From JBBTQZ01 sp964489135 (GTDB lineage: Bacteria > Patescibacteriota > Minisyncoccia > Phycocordibacterales > WO2-35-19), in NCBI GenBank assembly GCA_964489135.1, contig CAZAXK010000016.1:1-12840 (forward strand): a DNA stretch of 12,840 nt. The letters run 5' to 3'. The notes under the pieces are model-generated. The model did no database searches. It was given only the letters and a program-made list of their open reading frames with translations, and was not told the DNA's origin. Shown piece after piece: positions 5,294-10,853 of the stretch. The translations under genes were made by a program, and so were the position numbers. Numbering within the stretch: position 1 is the first letter of the stretch; every line of letters begins with the position of its first letter.

Positions 5294-6973
5294 ATGACGG
5301 TTCAGTTTGACGAAGATAAACAGAAACAAAAGCTTGGCGAGCTAAGGATTCAGGAGGAAGAGGGTTTAGCCGAAGCTATGTCCAAAAAATACGGTTTGCC
5401 ATATGCCGACCTTGGCATCTCACCGATCGACATCGACGCTCTAAGAATTGTGCACGAAAAAGAAGCCCGCGAAGCCGAGGTCGCACCCTTCAACATACTG
5501 AACAAAGATCTCTCTGTCGGTATTCTTTCACCCAACAACCCCAAAGCTCTAGCCCTCGTTAGGGACTTAGAGGAAAGGGGCTACAAATGTTCCCTTTTTA
5601 TGGTGTCTCATCAGAGCCTCGAGAGAGTTTGGGGTAGATACAAGGATCTTTCTTATGCCATGGAGACCAAGGGCGGGGCCCTAGACATAGAAAACGAAGA
5701 GATCCAGAACCTAACCAAGGAAGTAAAAACCGCCGAGGACATAAAGAAATCGATCGAAACGGTCATCTCACAAAAGAAAAGTTACCGCATATCCAGAATT
5801 TTAGAGATTATATTGGCGGGCGCAATATCAATAGACGCCTCTGATATCCATATAGAACCGGAAGAGAAAGCCGTGCGCCTAAGATATCGCCTCGACGGAG
5901 TTTTGAACGATATCCTCGAAATAGACCGCGACACTTTTGCCCTCCTGCTGTCGAGAATAAAGTTGATTTCAAACTTGAAGCTCAACATCAAGGACAAAGC
6001 GCAGGACGGCCGGTTTAGCATCAAGCTAAACGACAGCGAAATAGAGATCCGCACCTCGCTTCTGCCAGGCAGCTACGGCGAATCGGTTGTTTTGCGAGTT
6101 CTAAACCCCAATGCCATCTCGGTTCCTCTTGAGGACCTCGGCATAAATAGTCGATTGCTTGAAATAATTCTCCGAGAATTGCGTAAGCCGAACGGCATGA
6201 TCCTAAACACCGGCCCTACCGGCAGTGGCAAAACAACAACCTTGTATGCTTTCCTAAAAAAGGTACATACCCCTGATATAAAAATAATCACTATCGAAAA
6301 TCCGGTAGAGTATCACCTGCCAGGGATAGTCCAAACCCAAACCGAGGACGAAAGTGGGTATACATTTCTTGAAGGACTAAGAAGCGCTCTGCGCCAAGAC
6401 CCCGACATCATTATGGTCGGTGAAATCCGCGACAACGAAACCGCCGAGATTGCCGTCAATGCTTCGCTTACCGGCCACTTGGTATTTTCGACTCTTCACA
6501 CCAACAATGCCGCCGGCACCTTCCCCCGCCTCATCGACCTTGGAGTAAATCCGAAAGTCATAAGTTCAGCGGTAAATATCGCGATGGCCCAACGATTGGT
6601 ACGCAAGCTCTGCGAAAAATGCAAAAAGCCCACCATTTTAAGCGACACCGAAAAAGAGCTCATCAATAAAACACTGGAAAGCATCAAAGACCCAGAATAT
6701 TTGCATGATCTAAACAAAGAAAACGTCTACGAATCTGTCGGCTGTGAGTATTGCAACTTCACCGGCTTCAAGGGCCGAACCGCGATATACGAGGCAGTAC
6801 TCACTGATGAAAAAATCGAGGCGGTCATATTGCAAAACCCAAGCGAAAGAGAGATCAATAAAGCCGCTGAGGACCAAGGGATATTGAACATGCGACAAGA
6901 TGGGATAATCAAAGTTGTAAAAGGTATAACCACACTTTCCGAACTCGCACGTGTTATCGACTTGGGTCAATAA
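5294..6973 (+). CDS. pilB: Type IV pilus assembly (extension) ATPase PilB/GspE
   Basis: 559 residues. An N-terminal MshEN/T2SSE_N-like domain (about 15-120) is followed by a linker and the secretion ATPase core. Walker A is GPTGSGKT (307-314), the Asp-box region is TIENPVEY (333-340), Walker B is DPDIIMVGEIRD (369-380, with E377), and the His box is TGHLVFSTLHTN (393-404). A tetracysteine zinc site is formed by C440-x2-C443 and C484-x2-C487, the hallmark of PilB/GspE rather than the retraction ATPase PilT. It powers pilin polymerisation at the inner face of the membrane. The open frame begins at 5258, but the ATG at 5294 (MTVQFDEDK) sits directly after an extended -10, so the upstream codons would not be transcribed. 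No other pilus gene is in the window. A hairpin with a T-run follows 30 bases after the stop. Confidence 0.94.
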   Translation: MTVQFDEDKQKQKLGELRIQEEEGLAEAMSKKYGLPYADLGISPIDIDALRIVHEKEAREAEVAPFNILNKDLSVGILSPNNPKALALVRDLEERGYKCSLFMVSHQSLERVWGRYKDLSYAMETKGGALDIENEEIQNLTKEVKTAEDIKKSIETVISQKKSYRISRILEIILAGAISIDASDIHIEPEEKAVRLRYRLDGVLNDILEIDRDTFALLLSRIKLISNLKLNIKDKAQDGRFSIKLNDSEIEIRTSLLPGSYGESVVLRVLNPNAISVPLEDLGINSRLLEIILRELRKPNGMILNTGPTGSGKTTTLYAFLKKVHTPDIKIITIENPVEYHLPGIVQTQTEDESGYTFLEGLRSALRQDPDIIMVGEIRDNETAEIAVNASLTGHLVFSTLHTNNAAGTFPRLIDLGVNPKVISSAVNIAMAQRLVRKLCEKCKKPTILSDTEKELINKTLESIKDPEYLHDLNKENVYESVGCEYCNFTGFKGRTAIYEAVLTDEKIEAVILQNPSEREINKAAEDQGILNMRQDGIIKVVKGITTLSELARVIDLGQ

Positions 6974-6985
6974 TATTTTCTGGAG

Positions 6986-6994
6986 TTATACACA
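6986..6994 (+). other. DnaA-box match TTATACACA
   Basis: Exact match to the bacterial DnaA-box consensus TTATNCACA, just after the pilB stop and next to the terminator A-run. A single copy, so it may be chance; it can also be a titration or regulatory site. Confidence 0.25.
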
Positions 6995-7020
6995 AAAAAA
7001 ATTGCCCCTCTAGGGCTTTT
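6993..7020. terminator. Bidirectional terminator after pilB
   Basis: The stem GCCC (7004-7007) / GGGC (7013-7016) has loop CTCTA. On the plus strand it is followed by TTTT (7017-7020) and would end the pilB transcript. On the minus strand it is followed, after AA, by eight T (the A-run 6994-7001), which makes an even better terminator in that direction. Since no protein gene enters from the right on the minus strand, the second side suggests a leftward RNA from the folded element at 7059-7205. Confidence 0.6.
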
Positions 7021-7029
7021 ATGAATAAT
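7002..7029 (+). promoter_or_regulatory. Weak candidate promoter for the folded RNA element, plus strand
   Basis: TTGCCC (7002-7007) and AATAAT (7024-7029) are 16 bases apart and would start a transcript near 7036, at the first hairpin. The -35 lies inside the terminator stem. Four and five of six matches only; the strand of the RNA is undecided. Confidence 0.25.
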
Positions 7030-7036
7030 GCAATTA

Positions 7037-7052
7037 AGGGAAGAGATTCCCT
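7037..7052. repeat. Hairpin with GAGA loop
   Basis: AGGGAA / TTCCCT is a perfect 6-bp stem. On the plus strand it encloses GAGA, a GNRA tetraloop; on the minus strand the loop is TCTC. It lies 6 bases before the long closing stem of the folded element and is probably part of the same RNA. Confidence 0.55.
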
Positions 7053-7058
7053 GAAATT

Positions 7059-7205
7059 GGGGATATAAATCTCTAAACGGCACTTTAAGCGGTCTGCAAA
7101 AAGCAAAACTTTATTCTGAGGATAGCGCGAGCCGAAACCGGCGTGTCCTCGATATAAAGTCTAACCCCACATAAAGCGGGACGCCGCTTAGAGATTTATA
7201 TCTCC
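7059..7205. ncRNA. Strongly structured RNA element, possibly 6S-like; strand unresolved
   Basis: Bases 7059-7076 pair with 7188-7205 over 18 consecutive positions, with a single G-U. Inside is a large open region (about 31 bases on the left, 27 on the right), then an apical arm: ACTTTAT (7108-7114) / ATAAAGT (7154-7160), GAGGA (7118-7122) / TCCTC (7146-7150), and GCCG-AAAC-CGGC (7131-7142). The right side of the open region holds a perfect hairpin AAGCGG-GACG-CCGCTT (7174-7189). A long closing stem, a large central bubble with a small hairpin and an apical arm is the architecture of 6S RNA. However, I see no diagnostic sequence, and I did not recognise tmRNA, RNase P RNA, SRP RNA or a riboswitch. 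On the plus strand GNRA and 3'-side hairpin placement fit; on the minus strand the eight-T terminator at 6993-7016 fits. If plus, it could also be a cis-acting leader of ruvB. The gene-free stretch 6974-7267 holds nothing else I can name. Confidence 0.55.
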
Positions 7206-7224
7206 AAACGTCTAAAATACTCTG

Positions 7225-7252
7225 CTGACTTTCAAATCCCCCACAGTATATC
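7225..7252 (+). promoter_or_regulatory. Candidate promoter of ruvB
   Basis: CTGACT (7225-7230) and TATATC (7247-7252) are 16 bases apart and would start a transcript near 7259, giving ruvB a leader of roughly 8 bases. Matches are moderate (four and five of six). No Shine-Dalgarno precedes the ATG at 7268. Confidence 0.35.
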
Positions 7253-7267
7253 ACACAACATCTCCAA

Positions 7268-8287
7268 ATGTCAAGCAATAAGAATCAACAAAGTGAGAGT
7301 GGCGATTTTAACCTTTTGGACCAAACACTCAGGCCAAATCGCTGGGAAGAATATATTGGCCAAGAAAATACCAAGAAAAATCTCCAGATTCTCCTTGGCG
7401 CCGCCAAAGAACGAGAGCACCCACCTGAGCACGTCCTGTTCTATGGTCCCCCCGGTTTGGGCAAAACGACCTTGGCCCATCTTATAGCAAAGGAAGTGGG
7501 AGCGCAAATGAAGGTAACGAGCGGTCCAGCCATAGAAAGAGTGGGCGACCTCGCCTCGATCCTCACCAATCTCTCAGAGGGCGACATCCTATTTATCGAC
7601 GAAATCCATCGTTTAAACAAAAATATTGAGGAGGTTCTATATCCAGCCATGGAATCGCGCTCTCTCGATATAATTATCGGCAAAGGACCTTCGGCGCGAA
7701 CCATCCAGCTCGAACTTCCCAAGTTCACCTTGCTTGGCGCAACCACAAGAATCGCCCTACTCTCCTCTCCCCTGCGAAGCCGGTTCTCTGGAGGAGTCTT
7801 TCGACTAGAATTTTATTCCGAGAGAGAAATTGAAAAAATCATAAAGAGATCGGCGGATATATTGGGTGTAAAGCTGAGTGAGGACGTTGCCCAAGCCATC
7901 GCTAAAAGAAGCCGGTTTACCCCTCGAACCGCAAACTACCTCCTAAAAAGAGTCCGTGATTTTGCTCAGGTTCATAAAAAAGAAATGAACGAAAACGTAG
8001 TCGATCAGGCCTTTGAGCTATTAGGTATTGATCCGGTTGGACTAACCCCATCGGATCGCAAGATACTCGACACTATGGCCAACAAGTTCGGTGGCGGACC
8101 GGTGGGACTAAGCACCCTGTCAGCTTCCCTTGCAGAAGAAGAAGCCACTCTCGAGGAATATAACGAGCCGTATCTATTACAGATTGGTTTTCTCGAGAGA
8201 ACTCCACGCGGTAGAGTGCTCACCGAACACGCTTACAAGCATATTGGAATGGAATTTCCTAAAGAAAAACAGGAAAAGTTATTATAA
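7268..8287 (+). CDS. ruvB: Holliday junction branch migration ATPase RuvB
   Basis: 339 residues, normal length. The AAA+ core has Walker A GPPGLGKT (60-67), Walker B ILFIDEIHRL (107-116), sensor 1 GATTR (157-161) and the arginine-finger segment SPLRSRF (167-173). A lid domain follows, and a C-terminal winged helix includes GGGPVGLSTLSASL and EPYLLQIGFLERTPRGRVLTEHAYKH. All the motifs expected of an active motor are present. RuvB hexamers drive branch migration on a RuvA-held junction; ruvA is not in this window. The ATG at 7268 fits the family, although the first about 15 residues are polar and variable. It is first in the order ruvB-yebC-ruvC, with 23 bases before yebC. Confidence 0.97.
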   Translation: MSSNKNQQSESGDFNLLDQTLRPNRWEEYIGQENTKKNLQILLGAAKEREHPPEHVLFYGPPGLGKTTLAHLIAKEVGAQMKVTSGPAIERVGDLASILTNLSEGDILFIDEIHRLNKNIEEVLYPAMESRSLDIIIGKGPSARTIQLELPKFTLLGATTRIALLSSPLRSRFSGGVFRLEFYSEREIEKIIKRSADILGVKLSEDVAQAIAKRSRFTPRTANYLLKRVRDFAQVHKKEMNENVVDQAFELLGIDPVGLTPSDRKILDTMANKFGGGPVGLSTLSASLAEEEATLEEYNEPYLLQIGFLERTPRGRVLTEHAYKHIGMEFPKEKQEKLL

Positions 8288-8295
8288 ACTCGATA

Positions 8296-8304
8296 TGATA
8301 TATT
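8296..8304 (+). promoter_or_regulatory. Extended -10 promoter of yebC-ruvC, predicted leaderless
   Basis: TGA-TATATT is an extended -10 with five of six matches. Six bases (ACTCCT) separate it from the yebC ATG at 8311, so the A of ATG would be the first transcribed base. It lies in the 23-base gap after ruvB and would let yebC-ruvC be expressed apart from ruvB. Confidence 0.5.
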
Positions 8305-8310
8305 ACTCCT

Positions 8311-8844
8311 ATGTCAGGGCATAATAAATGGTCAAAAATAAAAAATAAGAAGGCTGTCACCGACGCTTACAAAGCCAAGGTCTTTAGTAAGCTTGTACGC
8401 GCAATCACCGTTGAGTCCAAGCTCGCCAAAGGCGACATAAATTCACCCTCTCTTCGAACCGCAATTGATAAGGCCAAAGCAGAAAACGTGCCGAGTGATA
8501 ACATCGAAAGAGCGGTAAAAAAGGGCTTGGGCGGAGATGCGGGCTCAATGGAGAGAATTACATATGAGGCCTATGGGCCGGGGGGTTCGGCTTTGGTCAT
8601 AGAAGCCATGACCGACAACCGCAACAAAGCCGCCCAAGAGATCAAGCACATCCTTTCTAAAAATGGCTACGAGCTCGCCGTACCAGGGTCGGCCACATGG
8701 GCTTTTGAAAAAAGTTCAGACAAGGGGTGGGTAGCCAAAGTTGGCACCCCCATCTCGGAAGAGGACGGAACCAAGCTCAATGCCTTGATCGAGGAACTCG
8801 AGGACAACGACGAGGTGCAGGAGGTCTTCACAAATGCAGAGTAA
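8311..8844 (+). CDS. yebC: YebC/PmpR/TACO1-family protein, shortened form
   Basis: 177 residues against about 240-250 in the usual family. The N-terminal signature GHNKWSKIKNKKA (3-15) and the core LRTAIDKAKAENVPSDNIERAVKKG, YEAYGPGG (85-92) and TDNRNKAAQEIKHILSKNGYEL (101-122) are intact. After GSATWAFEKS (126-135) the chain goes within about 20 residues to the C-terminal helix and strand, ALIEELEDNDEVQEVFTNAE. The inserted third domain of normal YebC is therefore missing, while the ends on both sides are kept. Members were first described as transcriptional regulators. The mitochondrial relative TACO1 is a translation activator, and bacterial YebC proteins have more recently been linked to ribosome stalling at proline runs. 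The stop overlaps ruvC by 11 bases. The extended -10 directly upstream fixes the ATG at 8311. Confidence 0.9.
   Translation: MSGHNKWSKIKNKKAVTDAYKAKVFSKLVRAITVESKLAKGDINSPSLRTAIDKAKAENVPSDNIERAVKKGLGGDAGSMERITYEAYGPGGSALVIEAMTDNRNKAAQEIKHILSKNGYELAVPGSATWAFEKSSDKGWVAKVGTPISEEDGTKLNALIEELEDNDEVQEVFTNAE
8819..8825 (+). promoter_or_regulatory. Strong Shine-Dalgarno of ruvC
   Basis: AGGAGGT, a full match to the anti-Shine-Dalgarno, lies within the end of yebC, 8 bases before the ruvC ATG at 8834. It decides the ruvC start and is the only clear Shine-Dalgarno I found in the window. Confidence 0.8.
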
Positions 8845-9355
8845 AATAAAATATGAGCTTAATACTTCGCCCATAATACTTGGCGTTGACCCAGGATATG
8901 GCCGACTCGGAATAGCTGTTGTTCGCAAAAACAATAAGGGTGATGAGTTGCTATACTCCGAATGTTTCGAGACTGACGCCAAACTCCCCCACCCTAAACG
9001 GCTGGCCCTGATTAGCGACAAGATCGCTACTATGATTCACGAATTCCCCCTAGATAAGGTAGGGATTGAAAGTTTGCTATGGAGCAAAAATGTAAAAACG
9101 GCGATGGGAGTCGCTGAAGCGCGTGGGGCCATACTCTCAGTCATAGCCAAAAACAATGTGCCTATTTTCGAGTTCAATCCCAATTCCATCAAGCTCGCAA
9201 TCACCGGTTATGGCAAGGCAGATAAAAAGCAAGTCGAAGACATGCTTGTAAGGATCCTCCGAATAAAAAAGAAGATTCAGTATGACGATGAATTCGATGC
9301 AATAGCTGTCGCTCTCACTTGCGCAAATTCCTCTTATCCACAGCAAACACAATGA
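8834..9355 (+). CDS. ruvC: Holliday junction resolvase RuvC
   Basis: 173 residues, normal length. The RNase H-like fold carries the four acidic residues of the active site: D19 in GVDPGYGRLG, E79 in GIESLLW, and D152 and D155 in DDEFDAIAVAL. The region NVKTAMGVAEARGAI (86-100) and the NPNSIKLAITGYGKADKKQV segment (116-134) are typical RuvC. The enzyme cuts Holliday junctions symmetrically, using Mg2+, after RuvAB branch migration. The start at 8834 is supported by a perfect Shine-Dalgarno and by the 11-base overlap with yebC. The short N-terminal tail (residues 1-13) before the first strand is slightly longer than in many homologues. The last codons contain a DnaA-box sequence. Stop TGA at 9353-9355. 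Confidence 0.96.
   Translation: MQSKIKYELNTSPIILGVDPGYGRLGIAVVRKNNKGDELLYSECFETDAKLPHPKRLALISDKIATMIHEFPLDKVGIESLLWSKNVKTAMGVAEARGAILSVIAKNNVPIFEFNPNSIKLAITGYGKADKKQVEDMLVRILRIKKKIQYDDEFDAIAVALTCANSSYPQQTQ
9334..9342 (+). other. DnaA-box match TTATCCACA
   Basis: Exact match to the high-affinity DnaA box, inside the last codons of ruvC. It is solitary; the only other match in the window is at 6986-6994. No AT-rich unwinding region or dnaA/dnaN gene is nearby, so this is not an origin. Confidence 0.3.
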
Positions 9356-9359
9356 TGTA

Positions 9360-9387
9360 TTGCAAACTTATTTGGGTATGATAAAAA
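9360..9387 (+). promoter_or_regulatory. Candidate promoter of the small acidic peptide gene
   Basis: TTGCAA (9360-9365) and an extended -10 TGA-TAAAAA (9379-9387) are 16 bases apart. The predicted start near 9394 coincides with the first base of the hairpin at 9394-9410, so the leader of about 40 bases would begin with a stem-loop. Confidence 0.35.
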
Positions 9388-9393
9388 ATAGAA

Positions 9394-9410
9394 ACTCGCC
9401 TCAAGCGAGT
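9394..9410. repeat. Hairpin in the leader of the acidic peptide gene
   Basis: ACTCGC / GCGAGT is a perfect 6-bp stem with loop CTCAA. On the plus strand it is followed by A-rich sequence, so it is not a rightward terminator. On the minus strand it is followed by TTTCTATTTTTT, so a leftward terminator function cannot be excluded, though the better one lies at 9562-9599. Confidence 0.45.
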
Positions 9411-9434
9411 GATTAAAAAATAACAACCCACACC

Positions 9435-9563
9435 ATGAGTGACGAAATTCCAAGAGAAGATCTCGAAGACGTAGAAGAGGAGGAGAAATTGGACGAAAAC
9501 GGAATGCCAATAGAGGTTCCCGAGGAAATGGACGATGATGTAGAGGAAGAAGAAGAAATGTAA
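9435..9563 (+). CDS. 42-residue highly acidic peptide
   Basis: ATG at 9435 to TAA at 9563. The product has 23 Asp/Glu among 42 residues and only one Arg and one Lys. It contains EDVEEEEKLDENG (11-23) and a terminal DDDVEEEEEM. It should be a disordered polyanion; there is no membrane segment, signal or cysteine. I do not recognise a family. A DNA-mimic, a histone-like-protein or RNA-polymerase contact, or an acidic tail-like chaperone role are all possible, and none is supported beyond charge. Evidence for a real gene: it fills the space between ruvC and tyrS, has a candidate promoter upstream, and its stop codon runs directly into a perfect terminator palindrome. No Shine-Dalgarno is seen before the ATG (the leader reads ACAACCCACACC). 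Confidence 0.65.
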   Translation: MSDEIPREDLEDVEEEEKLDENGMPIEVPEEMDDDVEEEEEM

Positions 9564-9599
9564 ATCAAAAAGCTCTCCCTAGGGAGAGCTTTTTGATTT
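9562..9599. terminator. 38-bp perfect palindrome, bidirectional terminator
   Basis: The centre is CCTAGG at 9578-9583. The arms AAATCAAAAAGCTCTCCCT and AGGGAGAGCTTTTTGATTT match without a mismatch. The G/C-rich core with TTTTT on each side makes an intrinsic terminator in both directions, for the acidic peptide gene (+) and for tyrS (-, stop 16 bases away). The left arm includes two bases of the peptide's TAA. Confidence 0.93.
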
Positions 9600-9614
9600 G
9601 GTTTATCTTACCCT

Positions 9615-10805
9615 TTACTTGGGCTTGATTACTAGGAATATCTTTTTGCCGATTCTTATTCGCCTATCATTTTGCCCTACTAATATATTCGGATCACTAA
9701 TCTTTTGATCGGGATAGTCAGAAACCGCCCCCTGCTCTACCAGTCGTCGCCACTCCGATTTTGATTCTACAATCTTCTTTTCGACAACAGCATCCCCGAT
9801 TTTACTGCCACTTTCTAATTCCAAAACCTCGGCATTCTCCGGAAATTCTCCCTTGCTAAAAGTGTTTTCGAAATTCTGTCGCGCCAATTTAGCATCTTCC
9901 CCCCCATGAAGCTGGCTGACGATTAGACCCGCTACCCGCTTTTTTAGATTTAAGGCCTCCTTCTTTATATCAAAAGAGTTTATCTCGTCAGTCTCCACAT
10001 CGGTGAGCAATGTAAAGAGAGGAATAATGGCATCATCTCCTAGAGCCATGATTTTCCCAAACAGCTCAGGGGCTCCGTCAGTGAGGCCGATAACATTGCC
10101 TTCACTCTTTCCGATCTTGACCCCTTTTGAATCAGTGAGCAGCGGAACAGTCATGACAAACTTTTCTCTGTTCTTCATAACCCTTGCGAGCATTCTACCA
10201 GCCAACATATTGAATGTTTGGTCAGATCCCCCAAGCTCCAAATCTACCTCAAGAGCCACCGAGTCATAACCCTGCAAAAGCGGGTAAAGAAACTCTCTTA
10301 AATTGATTGGCTCTCCTGCCTTTAGTCGCTCTTGAAACATATCCCTTTCGATTAACTGCTGAACAGAAAAATGTTCCGCTATATTTAGAATATCGGTTTT
10401 GGTCAATTTGTTTAGCCAATCACCGTTGTACATTATCTTGACTGGGTTTTCTCCATCGAAGCGGACTATTTTTGACGCTTGAGCCAAATAACCTTTGGCG
10501 TTCTCACGAAGCTCCTCGCCGGTAAAAAACTTTTCTCTGGTTTTCTTCTTGCCAGTCGGATCGCCAGCCTCCCCTGTTCCATCGCCAATCAAGAAAATGA
10601 CCTCGTGTCCCAAGTCCTGCCACTGTCGATGTTTACGCAAGCCCACCATGTGGCCTATATGGAGCCGATCACCAGTCGGATCAAAACCTTGGTACAGTCG
10701 CAATTTTTTACCAGAACGCAAAACTTCTTCTAGCTTTTCTTTTGAAGGATAAATCTTATCCACGCCTCGGGTCAGTAATTTTTCTGTCAGCTCTTCTTTG
10801 TTCAT
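9615..10805 (-). CDS. tyrS: Tyrosyl-tRNA synthetase
   Basis: 396 residues, normal for a bacterial class I TyrRS. The HIGH motif is HIGH (49-52) in FDPTGDRLHIGHMVGLRKHR. It is followed by FLIGDGTGEAGDPTGKKKTR (71-90). The tyrosine pocket segment YPLLQGYDSVAL (174-185) has Y174, Q178 and D181, and LGGSDQTFN (191-199) follows. The KMSKS loop reads KIGKS (230-234). The C-terminal S4-like RNA-binding domain is about 335-396, with WRRLVEQGAVS. Together these distinguish TyrRS from TrpRS. The enzyme activates tyrosine with ATP and charges tRNA-Tyr. The ATG at 10805 lies 7 bases after an extended -10, predicting a leaderless mRNA. The gene is divergent from the penicillin-binding protein, with 48 bases between the start codons, and it ends 16 bases from the shared palindromic terminator. 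Confidence 0.96.
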   Translation of the reverse strand: MNKEELTEKLLTRGVDKIYPSKEKLEEVLRSGKKLRLYQGFDPTGDRLHIGHMVGLRKHRQWQDLGHEVIFLIGDGTGEAGDPTGKKKTREKFFTGEELRENAKGYLAQASKIVRFDGENPVKIMYNGDWLNKLTKTDILNIAEHFSVQQLIERDMFQERLKAGEPINLREFLYPLLQGYDSVALEVDLELGGSDQTFNMLAGRMLARVMKNREKFVMTVPLLTDSKGVKIGKSEGNVIGLTDGAPELFGKIMALGDDAIIPLFTLLTDVETDEINSFDIKKEALNLKKRVAGLIVSQLHGGEDAKLARQNFENTFSKGEFPENAEVLELESGSKIGDAVVEKKIVESKSEWRRLVEQGAVSDYPDQKISDPNILVGQNDRRIRIGKKIFLVIKPK

Positions 10806-10812
10806 ATCAAAA

Positions 10813-10821
10813 ACTCTACCA
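10813..10821 (-). promoter_or_regulatory. Extended -10 promoter of tyrS, predicted leaderless
   Basis: The minus strand reads TGG-TAGAGT, then seven bases, then the ATG. The hexamer matches TATAAT at only four positions, so the call rests partly on the position being identical to that in tsaE and pilB. No T-box or other leader can exist if this start is right. Confidence 0.4.
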
Positions 10822-10836
10822 CAAATATGGCTTTTT

Positions 10837-10845
10837 TGGTATCAT
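10837..10845 (+). promoter_or_regulatory. Extended -10 promoter of the PBP gene, predicted leaderless
   Basis: TGG-TATCAT (five of six matches), then eight bases, then the ATG at 10854. It is divergent from the tyrS -10, 27 bases away centre to centre. No -35 match is seen. Confidence 0.5.
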
Positions 10846-10853
10846 TAAATTTT

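Noticed and set aside
5258..5329. Longer N-termini for pilB (from 5258) and tsaE (from 5329)
   Set aside because: Both would require transcription through the other gene's promoter. The added residues do not fit either family, and the downstream ATGs sit directly after extended -10 elements.
7116..7137. CTGAGGA followed by GAAA, like a hammerhead ribozyme core
   Set aside because: The 11 bases between the two motifs do not fold into the required stem II (outer positions T/C and A/C do not pair). The same bases are better used in the GAGGA/TCCTC stem.
7037..7205. Folded element as tmRNA, RNase P RNA or SRP RNA
   Set aside because: There is no tRNA-like 3' half or tag frame (tmRNA), no GAGGAAAGTCC-type P4 element (RNase P), and no GGAAGCAGC-type apical motif (SRP).
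9334..9435. Replication origin near the ruvC-tyrS gap
   Set aside because: Only one DnaA box, no AT-rich unwinding segment, and no dnaA, dnaN or rpmH nearby.
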